Source: a virus. Taken from it: a stretch of DNA of 21,783 nt. Each line of letters opens with the position of its first letter. Position 1 is the first letter of the stretch. This document shows, piece by piece, positions 7,483 through 15,958 of the stretch. The stretch lies in the IMG/VR virus record IMGVR_UViG_3300027963_000377, positions 1-21,783 of that record; one strand, written 5' to 3'. The notes under the pieces are model-generated. The model did no database searches. It saw nothing but the letters and a program-made list of their open reading frames with translations, and was not told where the DNA came from. The position numbers and the translations under genes were made by a program.

Positions 7483-10326
7483 TTAGTAAGTCATTTCTGT
7501 TGTACGGATTTGGCAAACTGTACGAATAGTCGTGCTTGCTTGCCCTGTAAAAGTTACTGCTAAACCGCCATTAGTAGTGTCTGCTGTAAGACCAATAGTC
7601 CATGTTGCCGCACCAGCATCAGCATATAAAGATGTGACTGTAGAACCTACAAGAGTAGTAGCACCAGCGTTTGCACCTCGCTTGATAACACCAGCGATTT
7701 CCCAGCCTTTAGTGTTACCGCCACCAGTTACTCCTGAAATAACTTCGCCAGTAAAGTAATAGGCAGAGTTGTTAGGCAGTATTACTTGGTTTATTCCGCT
7801 TGCGGCACTTGCATCAGAGCATAAAACTGTTGCGGTTGCATCGGTTGTTTGTCTGCCAAGAAGCAAGGTTGCAGTTTGAATAATTCCAGCAGAGCCACCA
7901 TAAGGTGCATTACAACAAGCTATTGCATTATTTCCTGAGATACTTCTTGTTGTTCCAAAAGTTCCACCAACAACAGTTCCATATATGCTATTTGCCGTAT
8001 TGCTGTAACCTGAACCAACAAATGAAGATTGACCACTTGCTGTGTTTGTTAATCCACCAACTACAGCCGAACTTATCCCACTTGCAGTATTAGGAAAACT
8101 TCCTAATGCGCCTGATGTGGTAAATACTCCACCACCACCAACAAATGAACTTAATCCACTAGCTGTATTTTTATTACCACCACAAACTACAGACCAATCC
8201 CCACTAGCCACATTCCTATTAGCCGCAGTACCGCCATCACCGCCCCCTAAAATTGCACTATATGCCCCAGTTGCTTGGTTATTACCACCGCCTACTACTA
8301 CTCCATGAGGAGTGTAAAAAGATAGAGTGCTTGTAGATGAACCTGATGCGTTTTTGCTTAAAGTAAGTGATGTTCCGCTAATGGCGGCTACATAAGTATC
8401 ACCAGAAATAGAAGTGCCTGTGATGTACTGACCGACCTTGATGTTAGCGTTGCTACCTGACAATGTAACCGCAGTAGTAGCGTTCATTGTGCCGCTTTGG
8501 GTTGTTACGGCAGATGAAGATGTTGTACTGTTTGTAAAGCCATTGCCAACAAAACCATACCAGCCTGATGCTGTGCAAAAGTTTCCTGAACCAACAAAAG
8601 CGTATTGCTGTGATGCTGAATTAAATGCACCAGTTACTATTCCTGAACCATTTTGAGAACTTGAGTTTTGATAGCCACCACCAACAAAAGCATAAGTGCC
8701 TGAAGTAGTATTATTTGCACCACCGCTAATTACGGCTGCTGTAGCACTTGCTACCCTTGCCGCAGTATCTCTAGTAGTCTGCCAATCAACAGCATTAGCA
8801 CCCCTAGCATTACCACCTGTAGCAGTAGAATCTGTCTTTTGTGCTTGTAAAGCACCTGTTCCTGCTGGTTGTAATGACAAACTTCCATTTGTGGCTGTAA
8901 AAATTTGACTTCCAGCAATGTTTAAAGTATTGCTAGTGTTTACTGCCGCTGTTGTTGTAGGTACATATATTGATGTAGTTGAACCTTGCTCAACTTGTGC
9001 TCCATAAACATAAGTATTAACAAAACCACTACCATTTCGGTCTTGCAAACAAAAAAGGAATGTACTGGATGTAGAAGTAAATGTTACTGAATATCTATTC
9101 CAAGTGGTATTTGCAGTAAAAGTTCCATAAATAGTTCCACCATTATCTACAACACTAAATGTTCTTGTTCCACTTGCAACATAACACCAAATACTTAAGG
9201 TATAAATACCGCCAGCAATTGTAGCTATATTGCCTGACTTTAAACCTTGAAATTGATTAGTAATACTTAAAAGTGTTGCAGTTGAACCGCCAAATGGGTC
9301 TGTTTGTCCTGCTGTTACTGATACTGAACCTTCTTTTGTCCAATACGCATTTGTAAAAGTATTAGAGTACAAAAAGTTATTGTTACCTCCACTAATAACT
9401 TCTGTCTGTCCTGTAATCGTGGTTGCAGTAATAGCGGCTGGGGTAGTGCCACCAATGACTGCGTTATCTATTGTGCCGCCTGTGATGGCAGGAGTAGTTA
9501 GCGTAGGGCTAGTATTAAGTACAGTTGAACCGCTACCAGTTGATGTTGTAACCCCTGTTCCACCTCTATTTACTGCAACAGTATTACCATTCCATGTGGC
9601 GCTAGTAATAGAACCAGCATAATCAAGCGTATTGGTAGACCAGCTTACATTTGATGGTGCTTGGTCGTGTCTATCCCAAGAACCAGCCGCAATTGCATTA
9701 GACAATAAATTAACTAAAACAAATCCACCGCTAGGTACAGAAACAACTAGTGTATTAGAATTGTTATTGACAGTTATTGCACCGCTACTTTGGTTATTAT
9801 CAAACTGAAAAACTGCCCCGCTTGTCAATGTGGTAGCGTCAGGCAATTTAATAACTTGACCGCCTGACCCAGTTATTGTGTATCTTCTTGGCGAAGATGC
9901 TGTTAATGTAATTAATGTGCCAGATGCGGCAGTATTTGTATAACCATCGTCTATAGCATTTGCAGAAATATTGTTATTATCATCAACAGTTACGCCTGAA
10001 TTTTTAATCAACTTGCCAGTAGTAGAATCAAATCTAGCTATTGCATTGTTTGTGCTAGACGCTGGGCCAACTACATCACCTGAACCGTTAGTAGTCCAAG
10101 TAGCATTAGTTCCATCAGTTGCTAAGACTTTGCCATTATTTCCTGTTTGACTAGGAAGTAGGTTATTTAAACCATCTGCGGCAGTAGAAGCGCCTGTACC
10201 ACCATTAGCTACAGGAATAGTGCCTGTTAAATCATGGTCATCATTCCAATTTGATGGCCTAACTATAGTTGCATCTGTTCCGTCAGGAATAGCACTAACA
10301 AACTTATGCTTGACTGTTATAGCCAT
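7483..10326 (-). CDS. Tail fibre / adhesin with YadA-head-like repeats
   Basis: 947 aa, the largest gene here. Residues 1-80 form an N-terminal module typical of phage fibres (TGTIPVANGGTGASTAADGL, GKVLATDGTNATW). Residues about 225-310 have fibre-type repeats (SPTLTTPAITGGTIDNAVIG). Residues about 318-458 look like a carbohydrate-binding-type beta sandwich (YSNTFTNAYWT, YTLSIWCYVASG, VYGAQVEQG). Residues about 530-800 carry repeats of the form N-T-A-S-G-x-x-S-x-V-G-G-G, as in left-handed beta-roll heads of trimeric adhesins, interrupted by a beta module at about 607-671. Residues about 820-947 are a C-terminal beta domain. It probably forms the trimeric host-receptor-binding fibre. The start overlaps the HNH stop (TAATG), with GAGG 8 nt upstream. 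Its place between portal and head genes is unusual. Confidence 0.88.
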   Translation of the reverse strand: MAITVKHKFVSAIPDGTDATIVRPSNWNDDHDLTGTIPVANGGTGASTAADGLNNLLPSQTGNNGKVLATDGTNATWTTNGSGDVVGPASSTNNAIARFDSTTGKLIKNSGVTVDDNNNISANAIDDGYTNTAASGTLITLTASSPRRYTITGSGGQVIKLPDATTLTSGAVFQFDNNQSSGAITVNNNSNTLVVSVPSGGFVLVNLLSNAIAAGSWDRHDQAPSNVSWSTNTLDYAGSITSATWNGNTVAVNRGGTGVTTSTGSGSTVLNTSPTLTTPAITGGTIDNAVIGGTTPAAITATTITGQTEVISGGNNNFLYSNTFTNAYWTKEGSVSVTAGQTDPFGGSTATLLSITNQFQGLKSGNIATIAGGIYTLSIWCYVASGTRTFSVVDNGGTIYGTFTANTTWNRYSVTFTSTSSTFLFCLQDRNGSGFVNTYVYGAQVEQGSTTSIYVPTTTAAVNTSNTLNIAGSQIFTATNGSLSLQPAGTGALQAQKTDSTATGGNARGANAVDWQTTRDTAARVASATAAVISGGANNTTSGTYAFVGGGYQNSSSQNGSGIVTGAFNSASQQYAFVGSGNFCTASGWYGFVGNGFTNSTTSSSAVTTQSGTMNATTAVTLSGSNANIKVGQYITGTSISGDTYVAAISGTSLTLSKNASGSSTSTLSFYTPHGVVVGGGNNQATGAYSAILGGGDGGTAANRNVASGDWSVVCGGNKNTASGLSSFVGGGGVFTTSGALGSFPNTASGISSAVVGGLTNTASGQSSFVGSGYSNTANSIYGTVVGGTFGTTRSISGNNAIACCNAPYGGSAGIIQTATLLLGRQTTDATATVLCSDASAASGINQVILPNNSAYYFTGEVISGVTGGGNTKGWEIAGVIKRGANAGATTLVGSTVTSLYADAGAATWTIGLTADTTNGGLAVTFTGQASTTIRTVCQIRTTEMTY

Positions 10327-10793
10327 TATTGTGCCTCGTATTTGTTGTGTTTTTGAACATTCATGGACTTAGGAATAACTTGAATATTGCTATATACATG
10401 AAGTCCTGACACTTTTTTACCGCACAACGGAATTATATGGTCAACATCCCATTTAAAGCCTGTAATTTCTTCTCTTAATTTAGCCAAGTGATGTGCTTCT
10501 TTTATAACAAAAGCATCAAATTCACCATACCAAGATGGAGTTCTTTGCTTTTTGTTCGCAATTCTATTTAAGCTGTACATACGGTTTAAATCTTTATTGT
10601 TTTTCTTCCACAAATGCCTGTTTAATGCCGCTTTTTCTTTGTTTTCAGAAATCCATTTTTTACTTAATTCTGAAACTTCTTTTTTTCTTGAGTCTCTATA
10701 CGCTTTATGACAAGCCATGCACCAGTTACCTGACTGCTTTGCATAGAATAAATCTAGCGTTTTTTCAGTTAAGCATTTGGTACATTGTTTCAT
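10326..10793 (-). CDS. HNH endonuclease with N-terminal zinc finger
   Basis: 155 aa. C4-x2-C7 and C25-x2-C28 form a zinc-binding pair of CxxC motifs (MKQCTKC, WCMAC). A basic helical linker follows (30-85). The nuclease core is WDVDHIIPL (115-123, catalytic H119), then SGLHVYSNIQVIPKSMN (129-145) and KHNK (148-151), the beta-beta-alpha metal fold of HNH enzymes. This architecture is common in phage HNH proteins, either free-standing homing nucleases or packaging-associated nucleases. The gene is joined to its neighbours with no gap: its ATG overlaps the portal stop (ATGA) and its TAA overlaps the fibre ATG (TAATG). That fits an integrated gene better than a recent homing insertion. Confidence 0.88.
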   Translation of the reverse strand: MKQCTKCLTEKTLDLFYAKQSGNWCMACHKAYRDSRKKEVSELSKKWISENKEKAALNRHLWKKNNKDLNRMYSLNRIANKKQRTPSWYGEFDAFVIKEAHHLAKLREEITGFKWDVDHIIPLCGKKVSGLHVYSNIQVIPKSMNVQKHNKYEAQ

Positions 10794-13069
10794 TGGACAC
10801 CTATAATTTTGCCGTCAGAACCTCGAACCACTTGTTTGGGTTGATTTAGCTTATTCATTAATTCGCCAAGCATCATTGCCATTTGGTTGCTATTGTTGTT
10901 GATGGCGTTAGCGACTGTTTCCATTGGGTTTTGCATTGCTTGTGCCATATCTTCTTCGTTAGCATAAGCCATTGCACCGTCTGAATCATCTGAACCAATC
11001 CTTGCAACTTCAATCTTTGCCCCATTATTAATATGGGCTAACAAAACCTGAGTATTGCGTTCAGTCATCATCTTCATTTGGGCAACTTTGACTTCCATGT
11101 CCATCTTCATTTGGTCAGCTTGCATCTTCATTTGGGCATCGGCCTGATTGCGCTGATCTTCCAACTGGAATTTAAGCTGGTTCTCTTGGGCTTGGTATTC
11201 TTGCTTGGCTTTCTCCAGTTCCATCTGCATTTGCATTTCGGCTTGCTTGGCTTGAGATTGGGCTTGTAACTTAGCCTGTTCCATCTGTGCTTGCATCTGT
11301 AACTTCTGCATTTCAGGTGATGGCGGCTTGGGTTGTCCTTCTGCCGCTTTAGCTTGCTCACGGAACTTGTCGGCAGTTTCGTCAATCATGCCTTCCATTT
11401 GCTTACCAGCCTTAAATGCGGTTACGCCAAACTTGAGCATCTCCATAAGCAAAGGTGTGAGTTCAGGAACGCCCTGTGCTACTGGTAAAGCGGTTTGCAT
11501 AAAGCTACTGACTGCGGATAAAAACTCAATGCGGTTTTGCTTTTCTTGTTGCTCATCCTGATAGATCATGGAATCGCTAGTGACTTCGATACGGAAGTTC
11601 TTAGCTGGTTCGTCTTTCAGTAATGCAAGGGCTTGCGGTATAAGTTGTTGATCTTGCGGTGATAATTGCATTGCACCGCTGATCTTAACGATGGTGTCAT
11701 CAGTAAAGTGCTGGCAAATAATCTGTGCTTTGATCTGCAACAGGGCAGTAGCAAAGTTTACTACATCGTGTTGCATCGTCTTTAAACGCCCAGAAGCGTT
11801 GTTAGACTTGATAATTTGTGCGCCTAATGTTTCGCTTGGATCGGTCTGGCCACGCTGAATATCAGCAATACCCATAATCTCGTAGATTTGACCTTTGACC
11901 TGCTCCATAGCTTGATAAGCCATTTGCAAGCCTTGAGCGATCGGAGCAATATCAACTAGGTTAATAGCCCCAGCCATGCCGCCCTTCTCACTAAATGCAC
12001 CGTAGTTTTTAACTGGTAGCAAGGCGTTGTTTTCGCCTTCAGTAAACAAACGCTGTAAGGATGGCTCAGAAGCGTCATATACGCCCCGAACTTTGAGTGC
12101 TTGGATAAATCCATCAATACGGTCTGCCAGAGTGTCTAGCTGTCTTGCTTGGTCTTGGTAAAGAACATAGTCAGGAACAGGAACAAGCGTGTCAGTTGTC
12201 AGCGTAGAGAACATTGGCTTTGGACAAGGCCAAAAGTTCTCAAGTTGTAGCGGATCATCGCGTACATCAAGGATTTTGCCTAAAGACTTAGATAGCCATA
12301 AAACTTGACCTGTAGTTTTATCCCAAATCTCATAAACAACGGCTTCAGATGCGCCTTCGCCCATCTTTTCGTTAAATGTTTTGGATGTTTCAGGCTTGGT
12401 ATCAAGCGGAATCTTACCGCCTAATTCTTCACCAAAGCGCTCTACAAGGGCTGGTCTGCCCATATAAACTTTACGCCATACCGCTGTAACTTCTTCCCAT
12501 GTACGGGCAACGGTTAAACCAAAGTCACGCCAATGGACATAATCTACTGGGGCGCACTCATATTCAATACGCTCTTGGTTCTCACGGTGAATACCGCCTT
12601 CGGTTTCAGCTTCATCAATATCTTCTGTAATTTGGAAGCCATCATCGGGCGCGCCTTCACCTTCGCCGCCCATTTCACCAGTAATATGTGGCTCATAGCG
12701 AACCCATGCAGTACCGCGCCCACCTAACAAACGGTCTTGAACGGCTTGCTTCATGGCACTAGCGTAATCACCGTAATGTTCAACCTCATATTCAAGGGCG
12801 CGTTCTAACATCATTGAGGCTACACGGCCAACAGGATCGTTGTCGCGGAAACGGCGGCTTACATCTGGTCTTGGTAATCGAGCGAATACAGCGGGGGTAA
12901 TAGTCTGTACATTGCTCCAAAGAATATTAAATTTGGCATTAGGGTTATTCCTAGTGCGGGAATCATCGCGATACCGTTTGGTAATCTTGTCTGCTCTGCC
13001 TTCCCATTCTTTGTATGTACGCTCGTACTGGGCAATGCAGTTGTACCAATCTTGGTATGTGTGTTCCAT
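10790..13069 (-). CDS. Portal protein
   Basis: 759 aa. The N-terminal domain carries the block YRDDSRTRNNPNAKF (33-47) and NILWSNVQTITPAVFARLPR (48-67), typical of a class of podoviral, P22-like portals. Residues 300-420 include the conserved YVLYQDQARQLDTLADRIDG and the GIADIQRGQTDPSETLGAQ region. Portals form the dodecameric ring through which DNA is packaged and ejected and which binds the terminase. The C-terminal part (about 584-680) is a long M/Q/K-rich coiled coil, as in the helical barrel of P22-type portals. The gene follows TerL by 3 nt and overlaps the HNH gene by 4 nt. The SD (AGGAT) is well spaced. The portal function is confident; the exact family is an inference. Confidence 0.9.
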   Translation of the reverse strand: MEHTYQDWYNCIAQYERTYKEWEGRADKITKRYRDDSRTRNNPNAKFNILWSNVQTITPAVFARLPRPDVSRRFRDNDPVGRVASMMLERALEYEVEHYGDYASAMKQAVQDRLLGGRGTAWVRYEPHITGEMGGEGEGAPDDGFQITEDIDEAETEGGIHRENQERIEYECAPVDYVHWRDFGLTVARTWEEVTAVWRKVYMGRPALVERFGEELGGKIPLDTKPETSKTFNEKMGEGASEAVVYEIWDKTTGQVLWLSKSLGKILDVRDDPLQLENFWPCPKPMFSTLTTDTLVPVPDYVLYQDQARQLDTLADRIDGFIQALKVRGVYDASEPSLQRLFTEGENNALLPVKNYGAFSEKGGMAGAINLVDIAPIAQGLQMAYQAMEQVKGQIYEIMGIADIQRGQTDPSETLGAQIIKSNNASGRLKTMQHDVVNFATALLQIKAQIICQHFTDDTIVKISGAMQLSPQDQQLIPQALALLKDEPAKNFRIEVTSDSMIYQDEQQEKQNRIEFLSAVSSFMQTALPVAQGVPELTPLLMEMLKFGVTAFKAGKQMEGMIDETADKFREQAKAAEGQPKPPSPEMQKLQMQAQMEQAKLQAQSQAKQAEMQMQMELEKAKQEYQAQENQLKFQLEDQRNQADAQMKMQADQMKMDMEVKVAQMKMMTERNTQVLLAHINNGAKIEVARIGSDDSDGAMAYANEEDMAQAMQNPMETVANAINNNSNQMAMMLGELMNKLNQPKQVVRGSDGKIIGVQ

Positions 13070-13072
13070 GTT

Positions 13073-14413
13073 TTATATCCTGCGATTAACTATTTTAGGG
13101 GTTTCTTTCCACATCTCATTCAGCGTTACATCTGTTTGGCCGACATGAAGTCCTTTAATCCTTGAATCTTTGAGAATAGGGCTGTCCTCATCTTTCCATA
13201 CAATCGATAGATACCTAAAAGCATCCGCAGAGTGGCTTGTCCAATCATGCTTAGGGCGATCCCTAAATACTTTTTTATCATCATCCCACTCTCGTTGATA
13301 TTGACGCAAACATTCGATGCCTTCTTCACATCTATTATCAAACCAAGTGCGAGTTAATGCAAGCCTTGTTGCTTGAATTCCATCCTGTAATGACAGGTTT
13401 GGAACAATTTTTAGATGTTTTATGTCGATTTTTGTCGCAATTTGTTCGATTATGCTCTTACCACCAGATGCTAAGGTTTTTGCTCTAGCATCATGGGGTA
13501 GGTAATGAAAGCCATATTTGTACCCAAATTCTTCTTCTTTTTGGGCAAGTAAACCTGTGTAATAAGGTATAGATTGACCATTAGATGAGTGATGATCTAG
13601 CACCCGTATCTCACCGTAAACTACCTGAAACCACCAAATGCTAGTGGAATCATTGAATCCCAAATCCCAAGCAGTATGGCAAGGGAACATAGGATCGTAG
13701 TCAACGGTGGTAATACGCTCCAAGTCTGTGATCCTACGCATCTCCTGTCCATAGAACGCCCCAAGGATGGCCGCTTCAAAGCTACATAGGAATTCTTGTT
13801 CATACTGGTTATCAGACATAGTTGCCTTTGCATCATCTAATTCTGATTGTGGCAAAAGCATAGTTTGGTCTGCCCGTAATACCTTTACATACCAATTAGG
13901 CTTTTTGGTAGCCTCGTTATATATGTCATAAAAGGCATTGTGGCCCTTTGGAGTACCAATGAATGTAGCCCAGCCAAGCCGATCTGCCAATAATGGGCGA
14001 ATGATCTCACCCCATAATGACGGCTTCATATCAGCCATTTCGTCAAGAACTACGCCATCCAAAAAATTGCCTCGGAGTGCGTCTGGGTTATCAGCGCCAA
14101 ATAAGCGAATACGCGCCCCATTAATCAATTCAACCCATAATTCAGATTGATTGGATTTGGTCATAACTGGTTCAGAAAAGCGTTCTAGGTATCGCCATGC
14201 CACGCTTTTAGCTTGGCTGTAAAAGGGCGCTATGTAGGCATATTGGGCGTGTGGCTTGTTTTCCAACAAGGCTTTGACAATGAGATCATTAATACACGCT
14301 ACGGTCTTGCCACAACGCCTGTGAGCCACAATTACAGCCCAACGCTCCTTACGGTGGTGGTAATCCTCAAAAACGCTTCTGGGGCGGTATTTTAGCTTTA
14401 TAGGGCTATTCAT
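13073..14413 (-). CDS. terL: Terminase large subunit (TerL)
   Basis: 446 aa from the ATG at 14413. ATPase domain: Walker A AHRRCGKT (30-37), Walker B VVLDE (121-125) and coupling motif FIGTPKG (151-157). RNase H-like nuclease domain: first acidic residue in AWDLGFNDSTSIW (D250), HDAR (307-310), and the C-terminal acidic motif DWTSHSADAFRYL (390-402). It translocates DNA into the procapsid through the portal and cuts the concatemer. A TTG at 14425 would add four residues, but it sits directly on a possible SD (AAGGA) with no spacing, so the ATG was preferred. The ATG lies 12 nt from that AAGGA and overlaps the TerS end by 8 nt, suggesting coupled translation. All catalytic motifs look intact. 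Confidence 0.93.
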   Translation of the reverse strand: MNSPIKLKYRPRSVFEDYHHRKERWAVIVAHRRCGKTVACINDLIVKALLENKPHAQYAYIAPFYSQAKSVAWRYLERFSEPVMTKSNQSELWVELINGARIRLFGADNPDALRGNFLDGVVLDEMADMKPSLWGEIIRPLLADRLGWATFIGTPKGHNAFYDIYNEATKKPNWYVKVLRADQTMLLPQSELDDAKATMSDNQYEQEFLCSFEAAILGAFYGQEMRRITDLERITTVDYDPMFPCHTAWDLGFNDSTSIWWFQVVYGEIRVLDHHSSNGQSIPYYTGLLAQKEEEFGYKYGFHYLPHDARAKTLASGGKSIIEQIATKIDIKHLKIVPNLSLQDGIQATRLALTRTWFDNRCEEGIECLRQYQREWDDDKKVFRDRPKHDWTSHSADAFRYLSIVWKDEDSPILKDSRIKGLHVGQTDVTLNEMWKETPKIVNRRI

Positions 14414-14735
14414 CTGCCCATGCAATCCTTACATCGCCACCATTAGCACCAGTAACCTCATTAACTTGGGTTTCTTTCCAACGGGCGCGAGTTTTTAACC
14501 AAAAGATAGCGGCCGCAGTGTTGCCTTTTTTGGCTTGGCTAAACAATGTACCAGCAATAGCGGCATTGGCATCAATGCGCCCTTCATCTAACTCATCCTT
14601 GTAATACTTAACCAGCGTATCAGCACTGATCTTTAAGCGTGTAGCTATGTCCTCATGGGGGCAACCAAGCGCAGATAGGCGTTTAACCTGTTCTTGGGTA
14701 GCTTCTGTAGGTATATGTTGTTTTCCTTGGGCCAT
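14406..14735 (-). CDS. terS: Terminase small subunit (TerS)
   Basis: 109 aa. Residues about 12-50 form a helix-turn-helix (TQEQVKRLSALGCPHEDIAT, then LKISADTLVKYYKDE), a DNA-binding domain of the kind that recognises the packaging site. It is followed by the helical segment LFSQAKKGNTAAAIFWLKTR with ARWKE, a hallmark of many phage small terminases. It would form an oligomeric ring that presents viral DNA to TerL. The gene starts 1 nt after the methyltransferase stop, has a GGAG SD 7 nt upstream, and overlaps TerL. A cos or pac site is often near terS, but I could not identify one by eye. Confidence 0.85.
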   Translation of the reverse strand: MAQGKQHIPTEATQEQVKRLSALGCPHEDIATRLKISADTLVKYYKDELDEGRIDANAAIAGTLFSQAKKGNTAAAIFWLKTRARWKETQVNEVTGANGGDVRIAWADE

Positions 14736-14736
14736 T

Positions 14737-15924
14737 TTATAACTCCGAAAGTACGGCTTTTTTGCCAGTAAAGTCTTCCCAACGCTTTACTATGACATCG
14801 CAGTATTTAGGGTCTAATTCCATAATCCTAGAACATCTGCCTATTTTTTCAGCGGCTATTAAAGTAGAACCTGATCCACCAAATAAATCTAAAACAATGT
14901 CTGAACCTTTAGTGTTGTTTAGTATTTGATATTCCATTAATTCTACTGGCTTCATGGTAGGGTGCAAATTACTTTTAGATGGTCTTTTGCACTCAATAAC
15001 AGTTGTTTGCTTCCTATCACTAGCCCAAAGGTGTGCCGCACCTTCTTTCCATCCATATAAGCAAGGTTCATGTTTCCAATGGTAGTCAGACCTTCCAAAC
15101 GCTGAATTATCTTTATTCCAGATAATTGTTTGGCGTACTTTCCATCCCATATCCCTAGCCGCACCTTTAAAATTATAGCTTTCCATGTCTGCGTGCCATA
15201 TATAAAAAACAGCACCAGCTTTCATAACAGCATTTGCCGCTATATATACATCTTTAAGAAATTGCCTAAATTCATTGTCGGCCATTTCATCATTTTTAAT
15301 TTGCTCTCGTTTTTTACTGCCACCCTCATATTCAACATTGTATGGTGGATCAGTTACTAATTGGTCTGCTAATTGACCATCCATTAACTTTTCTACCGCA
15401 TCAATACTTGTGCTGTCACCGCACATAAGCCTATGATTTCCAAGAATATATATATCGCCTAGCTTAGTTTTTGGTTCTATTGGCGTTTCAGGTACAGCAT
15501 CTTCATCTGTTAATCCATCTGTACCATCTATTACATTGAGCAAGGCATCTAACTCTTTATCGTCAAAGCCAGTCAGCGTTAGATCAAAGCCTTCATCTTC
15601 TAAGTCTTGTAATTCAATTGTTAGCATGGCGTTATCCCACCCTGCATTTAGTGCCAGTTTATTGTCAGCAATAATGTAAGCCTTCTTTTGGCTTTCAGAC
15701 ATATCTGAGCAATCAATTGTAGGTACTTTGTCCAAACCTAGCTTTTGGGCGGCCATTAATCTGCCATGACCAGCAATGATGCCTACCCCGTCTACCAATA
15801 TAGGATTGCGAAAGCCAAACTCTTTAATGCTGGCGGCAATCTGCCCTACTTGTTCAGGGCTGTGTGTACGGCTGTTTTTTGCATAAGGTATTAGCTTATC
15901 TACCGCGACTTCTTGAATTTGCAT
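14737..15924 (-). CDS. ParB-like domain fused to a DNA adenine/cytosine-N4 methyltransferase
   Basis: 395 aa, two domains. Residues 1 to about 130 are a ParB/Srx-type domain (DKLIPYAKNSRTHS; nucleotide-binding-like IIAGHGRLMAAQKLG at 49-63). Residues about 155-395 are an amino-methyltransferase: catalytic DPPYN at 192-196, HPTMKP at 321-326 and the S-adenosylmethionine loop DLFGGSGST at 346-354. The catalytic motif precedes the S-adenosylmethionine motif, the beta-class order. It methylates exocyclic amino groups (N6-A or N4-C). The site specificity is not visible, and no partner restriction enzyme gene is present, so it is an orphan enzyme. Likely roles are protection against host restriction or marking DNA for packaging, given the position just upstream of terS. 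No clear SD precedes the ATG at 15924. Confidence 0.93.
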   Translation of the reverse strand: MQIQEVAVDKLIPYAKNSRTHSPEQVGQIAASIKEFGFRNPILVDGVGIIAGHGRLMAAQKLGLDKVPTIDCSDMSESQKKAYIIADNKLALNAGWDNAMLTIELQDLEDEGFDLTLTGFDDKELDALLNVIDGTDGLTDEDAVPETPIEPKTKLGDIYILGNHRLMCGDSTSIDAVEKLMDGQLADQLVTDPPYNVEYEGGSKKREQIKNDEMADNEFRQFLKDVYIAANAVMKAGAVFYIWHADMESYNFKGAARDMGWKVRQTIIWNKDNSAFGRSDYHWKHEPCLYGWKEGAAHLWASDRKQTTVIECKRPSKSNLHPTMKPVELMEYQILNNTKGSDIVLDLFGGSGSTLIAAEKIGRCSRIMELDPKYCDVIVKRWEDFTGKKAVLSEL

Positions 15925-15928
15925 ATTT

Positions 15929-15940
15929 AACCAAGTGGTT
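15929..15940. promoter_or_regulatory. Short perfect palindrome upstream of the methyltransferase
   Basis: AACCA-AG-TGGTT is a perfect 5-2-5 inverted repeat. It ends 4 nt before the methyltransferase ATG (15924) and lies inside the 34-nt gap after the 272-aa gene. The position fits an operator or an RNA hairpin over the ribosome-binding region, which otherwise lacks a visible SD. The repeat is short, so chance is possible. Confidence 0.3.
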
Positions 15941-15958
15941 GATTAAGATAAGTTAATT

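Noticed and set aside
7532-9622. Several plus-strand ORFs of 60-90 codons opposite the tail fibre
   Set aside because: They are Pro/Val/Ala-rich mirror images of the Gly/Thr/Ser-rich fibre codons, have no SD sites and do not overlap in operon style.
10326-10793. HNH gene as part of an inserted intron or mobile element
   Set aside because: Portal and fibre genes are complete on both sides with coding overlaps, and no intron-like flanks or repeats were seen.
10535-11561. Plus-strand and alternate-frame ORFs opposite the HNH and portal genes
   Set aside because: Low-complexity shadows (for example His/Leu repeats opposite the M/Q/K coiled coil) with no start signals; the minus-strand genes there have clear domains.
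14414-14425. TTG at 14425 as the TerL start
   Set aside because: It lies directly against the only SD-like AAGGA with zero spacing; ATG 14413 is preferred and adds nothing unusual to the overlap with terS.
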